Assembly (NCBI GenBank): GCA_035494015.1
Contig: DATJHJ010000007.1
Coordinates: 1 to 27,116, forward strand
From: CADCTB01 sp035494015
Lineage (GTDB): Bacteria > Actinomycetota > Acidimicrobiia > Acidimicrobiales > AC-14
Direction: 5' to 3'
Length of the DNA stretch: 27,116 bases
Part shown: positions 22,533 through 27,116 of the stretch, piece after piece
Position numbering within the stretch: the first letter of the stretch is position 1
Layout: each line of letters begins with the position of its first letter
Notes under the pieces: generated by a model
What the model was told of the DNA's origin: nothing
What the model saw: only the letters and a program-made list of their open reading frames with translations
The model's database searches: none
Position numbers and translations under genes: made by a program

Positions 22533-23122
22533 CCCGTCCCCTCCAGCCGGCGGTGCACGGACACCGCGTAGCCGCCGCCGGTGAACGGCGCGCCCTCCCA
22601 GGTAGCCGACCGCTCGGCCAGGGCCAGGCCGGCGGCGGCGGCGTGGCGGTCGTACGTCGCCAGGTCCAGCCGCCCGGGCTCCAGGGAGAAGCCGGCCACC
22701 AGGTGGCCGCCCGGCACGAGGTGGCGGGCCAGGTTGGACACCACCGCGGCTTCGGTCCCCGGGGCCAGGAAGATCATCACGTTGCCGGCGAGCACGACGG
22801 CGTCGAAGGTGCGCCCCAGGTCGACCTCGGCCAGGTCGCCCTGCACCCAGGGCAGGTCGGGCGCCTTGGCCCGGGCCACGTCCAGCATCGAGGGGTCCAG
22901 GTCGACACCGACCACGTCCAGCCCCCGCCGGGCCAGCTCGATGGCCACCCGGCCCGTGCCGCAGCCGGCGTCCAGCACCGAGCGCGGCCCGAGCCGCTCG
23001 ACCAGGTCGGCCTCCCCGTGGACGCTGCGCCCGGCCGCGGCCAGCTCCTCCCACCGCTGGTCGTAGGTCCGGCTCCGGCCCCCCGCCTCGGCCAGCCACC
23101 GGTTGCCTGCGTCGGCGGCCAC
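22529..23122 (-). CDS. Class I SAM-dependent methyltransferase
   Basis: The 197-residue protein has the Rossmann methyltransferase core: VLDAGCGTGRVAIELARRGL (motif I), VVGVDLDPSMLDVARAKA (the acidic SAM loop), LPWVQGDLAEVDL and FDAVVLAGNVMIFL, then ARHLVPGGHLVAGFSLEPGR. The N-terminus RSRTYDQRWEELAAAG is like small-molecule methyltransferases. The substrate cannot be told from the sequence. The start is GTG at 23122, with TACACT 7 nt upstream, consistent with a leaderless mRNA. The C-terminus overlaps the 3' end of the Lys-rich protein gene by 4 bp in convergent orientation. Confidence 0.9.
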   Translation of the reverse strand: MAADAGNRWLAEAGGRSRTYDQRWEELAAAGRSVHGEADLVERLGPRSVLDAGCGTGRVAIELARRGLDVVGVDLDPSMLDVARAKAPDLPWVQGDLAEVDLGRTFDAVVLAGNVMIFLAPGTEAAVVSNLARHLVPGGHLVAGFSLEPGRLDLATYDRHAAAAGLALAERSATWEGAPFTGGGYAVSVHRRLEGTG

Positions 23123-23129
23123 GGCAGCG

Positions 23130-23135
23130 AGTGTA
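23130..23135 (-). promoter_or_regulatory. TAnnnT -10 box of the methyltransferase gene
   Basis: On the minus strand TACACT is followed by 7 nt (cgctgcc) and GTG at 23122, with no Shine-Dalgarno sequence. Confidence 0.5.
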
Positions 23136-23165
23136 CGGGCGACCGAACCGGCGGCACTCGTCGCG

Positions 23166-24320
23166 TCACGAGGCGGGCGCTGGGTCCCGGCCCCCCGCCG
23201 GGAGGGTGACGGTCACGGCCGCTCCGCCGCCTGCGCGGTTCTCGGCCCGGATGGTGCCGCCGTGGGCGGCGATCAGATCCCGGGCGATGGCCAGGCCCAG
23301 CCCGCTGCCCCGGGCGTCGGCGGGCAGGGCGCCCCGGTCGAAGAGGTGGTCGAGGCGCTCGGGGGGGAAGCCGGGCCCGGTGTCGGTGACCGTGATCCGG
23401 ACCTCCCCGCGACCGGCCTCCACCCCGACGGTCACCGTCCCACCGGCCGGCGTGTGACGGACGGCGTTGGACAGCAGGTTGGCGAGGACCTGGCGGATGC
23501 GGGTGGGGTCGACGTCCAGCTCGGGCACCTCCCCGTCGACCACGGCAGCCACGGTCACGCCCCGGCGCTCGGCCAAGGGCCGATGGCCGGCGACCGCGTC
23601 CTCGACCAGGGCGACGGGCGATGCCGGCTCCCGGTGCAGGGTCAGGCGGCCGGCGTCGGCCAGGGCCAGGGTGTGCAGGTCGTCGATCAGCCGGCCCAGG
23701 GTCTGCGTCTCCTCCAGGAGGGAGGCCAGGTGGCGGTCGTCGCGAGGGTGGATCCCGTCGACCTGGGCCTCGATCCCGCTCTGCAGCACGGCCAGGGGGG
23801 TGCGCAGCTCGTGGGTCACGTCGGCCAGGAAGCGTCGACGCTGCTCCTCGGTGGCGGCCAGGCGGGCGGCCATGTCGTTGAAGGTGCGGGTCAGGGTGCG
23901 CAGCTCACGGGGGCCGTTGGGCTCGACGCTCACCCCGTAGTCGCCGCCGGCCAGGCGGTGGGCGGCTCCGAGCAGGTCGGCCACCGGCCGGCTGATGCGC
24001 CGGTAGGCCAGAAAGGTGGCCGCCCCGCCGATCACCACCACGAACCACAGGAAACCGATGGCGCCCCAACCGGCGTGCCCGCCCTCGGGGCCGGGGCCCG
24101 GCCCGGTCTGACCGCCGCCCCAACCCCAGCCCCGCCACGAGCCCCGGGCGCTCACACCGACGGCGAACCCCACGCCGACGAGCAGCGCCAGCGCGGCGAC
24201 GGTGAACAGGAACAGGCGGCGCCGGAACCGCCGGGGGGCGACGGGCCACGGGCCGGCGCCCGCGGGCGGCCACGTCTCCCCCTCCGGCCACCACGGTGGG
24301 ACCCGGCGGCCGCCCCTCAT
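23166..24320 (-). CDS. Sensor histidine kinase (two-component system)
   Basis: The 384-residue protein has two membrane segments (about 36-56 and 86-105) with a short Gly/Trp-rich outside loop between (SWRGWGWGGG). Then come a HAMP domain (RRISRPVADLLGAAHRLAGG, EL.TLTRTFNDMAARL), a HisKA helix with RRRFLADVTHELRTPLAVLQ (His170 phosphorylated) and an HATPase domain with RQVLANLLSNAVRHTP (N box), VTDTGPGFPPE (G1) and GSGLGLAIARDL (G2). The short loop suggests it senses the membrane or metal rather than a large ligand. Its start overlaps the response regulator stop in an ATGA junction, so both are co-translated. Confidence 0.95.
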   Translation of the reverse strand: MRGGRRVPPWWPEGETWPPAGAGPWPVAPRRFRRRLFLFTVAALALLVGVGFAVGVSARGSWRGWGWGGGQTGPGPGPEGGHAGWGAIGFLWFVVVIGGAATFLAYRRISRPVADLLGAAHRLAGGDYGVSVEPNGPRELRTLTRTFNDMAARLAATEEQRRRFLADVTHELRTPLAVLQSGIEAQVDGIHPRDDRHLASLLEETQTLGRLIDDLHTLALADAGRLTLHREPASPVALVEDAVAGHRPLAERRGVTVAAVVDGEVPELDVDPTRIRQVLANLLSNAVRHTPAGGTVTVGVEAGRGEVRITVTDTGPGFPPERLDHLFDRGALPADARGSGLGLAIARDLIAAHGGTIRAENRAGGGAAVTVTLPAGGRDPAPAS

Positions 24321-25015
24321 GGCTCGGCGAACCGGTACCCGACCCCGTGCACGGTCAGCAGGTACCGGGGCCGGTGGGGGTCGGGCTCGAGCTTGCGACG
24401 GATGTTCTTGACGTGGGCGTCGATGGCCCGGTCGTACGACTCCACGGCGACGCCGTGGACCACGTCGAGCAGCTGGGCCCGGGTGAAGACCCGTCCGGGC
24501 TGGGCGGCCAGGTGGGCGACCAGGTCGAACTCCGTGGCCGTGAGCTCGACCGCCTGGCCGTCCACCGTCACCCGCCGGCGACCGGGGTCGACCTCCACGT
24601 CGCCCACCCGGGCCACCCCTGCGCCGCCCGCGCCGCCCCCCGCCGCGCTGCGGCGGAGGACGGCCCGGACGCGGGCCACCAGCTCGCGGGGGCTGAACGG
24701 CTTGACCAGGTAGTCGTCGGCGCCCAGCTCGAGGCCGAGGATACGGTCGACCTCGGCCCCGCGGGCGGTGAGCATGATGATGGGGACCGGCCCCCGCCGC
24801 TGCAGCTCCCGGGCCACGTCCAGCCCGTCGATGCCGGGCAGGCCGAGGTCGAGCACGACCAGATCCGGTGGCTCGGCCCGGGCCCGGGCCAACGCCGAGG
24901 CCCCGTCGATGGCGGTGGCCACGGAGAAGCCGGCGTCGGCCAGGTAGTCCCGGACCACCTCGAGGATCTTGGGCTCGTCCTCGACGACGAGGACCGTGCG
25001 GGTCACGGTCCCCAT
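24317..25015 (-). CDS. OmpR/PhoB-family response regulator
   Basis: The 232-residue protein has a receiver domain with TVLVVEDEPKILEVVRDYL (acidic pair), DLVVLDLGLPGIDGLDV (phospho-Asp in LDL), PIIMLTAR and GADDYLVKPFSPREL (the conserved Lys), then an Ala/Gly linker, and a winged-helix output domain with ELTATEFDLVAHLAAQPGRV, FTRAQLLDVVHG, RAIDAHVKNIRRKLEPD and LLTVHGVGYRFAEP. It is phosphorylated by the kinase encoded next and binds DNA as a dimer. The ATG at 25015 was preferred over an upstream frame start because it begins the receiver fold directly. It follows the small membrane protein gene after 19 bp. Confidence 0.95.
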   Translation of the reverse strand: MGTVTRTVLVVEDEPKILEVVRDYLADAGFSVATAIDGASALARARAEPPDLVVLDLGLPGIDGLDVARELQRRGPVPIIMLTARGAEVDRILGLELGADDYLVKPFSPRELVARVRAVLRRSAAGGGAGGAGVARVGDVEVDPGRRRVTVDGQAVELTATEFDLVAHLAAQPGRVFTRAQLLDVVHGVAVESYDRAIDAHVKNIRRKLEPDPHRPRYLLTVHGVGYRFAEP

Positions 25016-25034
25016 CCTCGCCGCCCCGGCGCGT

Positions 25035-25433
25035 TCAGGCCTCCCCCGCCTCGCCGGGGCCCGGTGCCGCGACCGGACTGGTTCCCTGCTCGTGGGCCCG
25101 GCGGTGCCGCTCCTCGAAGCTGCCCGCCTCGCCGGCACCTGGCCCGGGGCCGCACGGCCCGTAGCCGCCGCCCCCGTACCAGCCCCGCCGGCCCCGGAAG
25201 GCCAGGAACACCAGGAAGATGAGCAGCAGCGGGAACAGGAAGAAGCCGAAGCCGAACCCGCCGTGGCCGTAGCCCCAGCCGTCGCCGACCACCCGCACCA
25301 CCTCGCCGTTGCCCACCGTCCGGGTCACCACCTCGTGGCGCTGCCCGATCTCGTAGGCCGTGCTGGCCACGCCCAGCAGCAGGAAGGCGGCTACCACCCC
25401 GGCGATCACGCCGGTCCACGCTCGTCGATTCAT
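25035..25433 (-). CDS. Small membrane protein heading the two-component operon
   Basis: The 132-residue protein has two membrane segments (about 8-27 and 60-80; FGFGFFLFPLLLIFLVFLAF), Gly/Trp/Tyr-rich loops (WGYGHGGFG, GWYGGGGYGPCGPG) and a C-terminal SFEERHRRAHEQ helix. ATG 25433 has AGGAG a few bases upstream. Genes of this form are common in front of RR/HK pairs in Actinobacteria and may be the sensed output or a modulator of the system. The Gly/Trp-rich loop resembles the kinase's outside loop, which may be related. I cannot name the family. Confidence 0.75.
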   Translation of the reverse strand: MNRRAWTGVIAGVVAAFLLLGVASTAYEIGQRHEVVTRTVGNGEVVRVVGDGWGYGHGGFGFGFFLFPLLLIFLVFLAFRGRRGWYGGGGYGPCGPGPGAGEAGSFEERHRRAHEQGTSPVAAPGPGEAGEA

Positions 25434-25519
25434 GTCTGTCTCCTCTCGTCGACGTTCCGGCCCAGGTTCGGCCGCGAATGTGAACGGGTGATGGAGACGG
25501 TGCGGATGTTCCGCGGGCC

Positions 25520-26473
25520 TCAGCCGGCGAGGGTCAGGATCTCGGCCCCGGCGTCGTTGACCAGGAGGGTGTGCTCGAACTGGGCCGTGCGGCGGCGGTC
25601 GGCGGTCACCGCCGTCCAGCCGTCGTCCCACATGACGTGGCGCCACGTGCCCAGGGTGATCATGGGCTCGATGGTGAAGGTCATGCCCGGCTGGATGACG
25701 GTGGTGGCCGAGCCGTCGTAGTGGTGGGGGACCTGCGGGGGGCCATGGAACTGGCGGGCCACGCCGTGGCCGACGAAGGCCCGGACGACGCCGTACCCGC
25801 CGGCGTGGGCGTGGGCCTCGATGGCGGCGCCGACGTCGGAGATGGGGCGGCCGGGCCGGACGGCCTCGATCCCGCGCAGGAGGCACTCGTGGGTCACGGC
25901 GACCAAGCGGCGAGACTCCTCGTCCACGTCGCCGACCAGGAAGGTGGCGTTGGTGTCGCCGTGGACGCCGTCCATATAGATAGTCACGTCCAGGTTGACG
26001 ATGTCGCCGTCGACCAGAGCCCGGTCGTCCGGGATGCCGTGGCAGATGACCTCGTTGACCGATGTGCACAAGGACTTCGGAAACCCGTGGTAGTTGAGCG
26101 GGCTGGGGTAGCCGCCGCGCCTGATGCACTCCTCGTGGGCCAGGGCGTCGAGCTGGTCGGTGGTGACCCCGGGGGCCACGGCGGCCCCCACGACCCGGAG
26201 CACCTCGGCCGCGGCCCGGCTGGCCACCCGCACCCGCTCGATGACCTCGGGCGGGCGGACGAGCGGCTCGCGCCAGGAGCTGGGCTCGCCGGAATCGGCG
26301 TAGTCGGGCCGGGCGATCCCCTCGGGAACGGTGCGGGCCGGGCTCAGGCGACCAGCGCGAACCGGCGTCTGCGACAGCTTGTGGCAGCGCTTGTACTTGC
26401 GCCCGCTGCCGCACCAACAGGCGTCGTTCGACCGCAGGTTGACCGGGGAGACGCCAATGGACACGCCGTCCAT
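25520..26473 (-). CDS. map: Methionine aminopeptidase with N-terminal SEC-C zinc motif
   Basis: The protein of about 317 residues has an N-terminal SEC-C motif ACWCGSGRKYKRCH (Cys19, Cys21, Cys30, His31), a linker, and the M24 methionine aminopeptidase domain with PLNYHGFPKSLCTSVNEVIC, HGIPDDRALVDGDIVNLDVT, HGDTNATFLVG, FVGHGVAR, GMTFTIEPM and TAQFEHTLLV. Those give the five metal ligands (two Asp, one His, two Glu). It removes the initiator Met, and the SEC-C finger is typical of the mycobacterial MapB-like class. The start may be ATG 26473, or GTG 26464, which lies 7 nt behind TACAAT and would drop three residues. The operon is single. Confidence 0.93.
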   Translation of the reverse strand: MDGVSIGVSPVNLRSNDACWCGSGRKYKRCHKLSQTPVRAGRLSPARTVPEGIARPDYADSGEPSSWREPLVRPPEVIERVRVASRAAAEVLRVVGAAVAPGVTTDQLDALAHEECIRRGGYPSPLNYHGFPKSLCTSVNEVICHGIPDDRALVDGDIVNLDVTIYMDGVHGDTNATFLVGDVDEESRRLVAVTHECLLRGIEAVRPGRPISDVGAAIEAHAHAGGYGVVRAFVGHGVARQFHGPPQVPHHYDGSATTVIQPGMTFTIEPMITLGTWRHVMWDDGWTAVTADRRRTAQFEHTLLVNDAGAEILTLAG

Positions 26474-26477
26474 TGTA
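26472..26477 (-). promoter_or_regulatory. TAnnnT -10 box over the map start
   Basis: TACAAT overlaps the ATG at 26473 on the minus strand. The GTG at 26464-26462 lies 7 nt further, the spacing seen at other leaderless starts in this window, so GTG may be the true start. Confidence 0.4.
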
Positions 26478-26503
26478 GGGGTGGCCGCCCCGGTTTCCCC
26501 CGC

Positions 26504-26509
26504 TACGCT
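26504..26509 (+). promoter_or_regulatory. TAnnnT -10 box, leaderless promoter of the cupin gene
   Basis: TACGCT is followed by 6 nt (ccgccc) and ATG at 26516. Confidence 0.5.
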
Positions 26510-26515
26510 CCGCCC

Positions 26516-26884
26516 ATGCCGACCCTCGTCCCCGGTCCCGTACGGGTCGAGGCGGCGGGGAACAAGCCCAAGCTGATCGACGAGTACGTCGGGCGGCTGG
26601 CCACAGCCAGCGCGGCGGTGAGCGTGGCCCACATGCGCAGCCCGGGCGGGTGGGTCGAGCCGGGCCAGACTCCCGAGTTCGACGAGTTCACGGTGGTCCT
26701 GGCCGGGCGCCTGCGCCTGACCAGCGACGACGGGGGCGAGCTGGACGTCGTCGGCGGCCAGGCCGTGGTCGTCCCCGCCGGGGAATGGGTCCAATACTCG
26801 ACCCCCGACCCCGACGGCGCCGAATACATCGCCGTATGCCTCCCCGCCTTCGCCCCCGAGCTGGCCCATCGGGATCCGGCCTGA
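26516..26884 (+). CDS. Cupin-domain protein
   Basis: The 122-residue protein is a single cupin barrel: SVAHMRSPGGWVEPGQTPEF, FDEFTVVLAGRLRLTSD (the G(X)5HXH region is altered, with Glu/Asp instead of His), then VVGGQAVVVPAGEWVQYSTP and EYIAVCLPAFAPE. Cupins of this short kind bind a metal or small ligand. Two of the usual His ligands are replaced here, so it may not be a metalloenzyme. The DoxX-like gene follows, overlapping or nearly so. It has its own TACGCT promoter box, divergent from map with about 43 bp between the starts. Confidence 0.82.
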   Translation: MPTLVPGPVRVEAAGNKPKLIDEYVGRLATASAAVSVAHMRSPGGWVEPGQTPEFDEFTVVLAGRLRLTSDDGGELDVVGGQAVVVPAGEWVQYSTPDPDGAEYIAVCLPAFAPELAHRDPA

Positions 26885-27116
26885 CCCGCTCGGCCCGCAC
26901 CCTGGCCGGGTTCATGGTCGCCGCCGGGCTGCTCCACTTCGTGATCCCCCGGTCCTACGCCCGCATCGTGCCTCCCGTCCTGGGTCACGCTCGCGGCTTC
27001 GTGGCGGTCACCGGGGCGGCGGAGTTGGTCGCCGGCGCCCTGCTGGCCGTTCCCCGGACCCGGCGGGCGGGGGCATGGCTGACCTTCGGCCTCCTGGTCG
27101 GCGTGTGGCCGGCCAA
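26836..27116 (+). CDS. DoxX-like membrane protein (cut by right edge)
   Basis: The frame runs to the right edge. It reads LAGFMVAAGLLHFVIPRSYA, then IVPPVLGHARGFVAVTGAAE with LVAGALLAVPRTRRAGAWLT and LVGVWPA, a series of short membrane segments. 'G.lHF..P..y..ivP' followed by 'sG.aEl..g..L..p.tR..a' is the DoxX-like pattern found in four-helix membrane proteins related to DoxX. The start is uncertain. An ATG at 26836 lies in frame inside the cupin gene (49-bp overlap), and the ATG at 26914 would cut into the first helix. Function is unknown; it may form an operon with the cupin. Confidence 0.7.
   Translation, partial: MPPRLRPRAGPSGSGLTRSARTLAGFMVAAGLLHFVIPRSYARIVPPVLGHARGFVAVTGAAELVAGALLAVPRTRRAGAWLTFGLLVGVWPA

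Overview
The window is very GC-rich. Most genes are compactly spaced, with short gaps or GTGA/ATGA start-stop overlaps. The gene set (DUF4230 protein, hemerythrin with a Rho-N-like tail, ATP-dependent DNA ligase of about 507 residues, EttA-type ABC-F, SEC-C methionine aminopeptidase) and nine TAnnnT boxes 6-8 nt before start codons point to a high-GC actinobacterium, most likely of the Acidimicrobiia or a related uncultured lineage. The lineage is inferred; no rRNA or other marker is present.

Positions 1-4800 form a degraded accessory region. It holds the 3' end of an IS110-like transposase (left edge), a broken exonuclease VII large-subunit-like gene, a C-terminal fragment with an HExxH protease motif, and a tyrosine recombinase with two readable frameshifts and no catalytic end. 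Among these relics lies an apparently intact cassette: a 59-residue peptide gene with a good ribosome binding site (1803-1982), a strong intrinsic terminator (1997-2035), a membrane M50 metalloprotease with an N-terminal PqqD-like domain (2055-3380), and a small basic ORF (3385-3606). This looks like a minimal RiPP-like (ribosomally made, post-translationally processed peptide) system: precursor, peptide-binding domain and membrane protease. I do not recognise it as a named class, and it is the best candidate for something undescribed.

Positions 4804-6120 carry two toxin-antitoxin modules in a row on the minus strand, RHH/MazF and VapB/VapC. Each antitoxin has an inverted repeat at its start. 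Behind the mazF stop codon lies a duplicated copy of the gene's own 3' end.

From 6193 to the right edge the content looks like an ordinary chromosome: membrane-anchored FKBP, DJ-1/PfpI protein, PI-PLC-like lipoprotein, MarR regulator coupled to an MFS exporter, a small zinc-finger protein, a DHA2 drug exporter, EttA, hemerythrin, F420/NADP-type reductase, DNA ligase, DUF4230 protein, DUF3565-cupin protein, a cytochrome b-molybdopterin fusion, a RidA-RNB pair, a lipoprotein, a 39-residue Lys-rich protein, a methyltransferase, a membrane protein/response regulator/histidine kinase operon, methionine aminopeptidase, a cupin and a DoxX-like protein cut by the right edge. No tRNA, rRNA or CRISPR array was seen.
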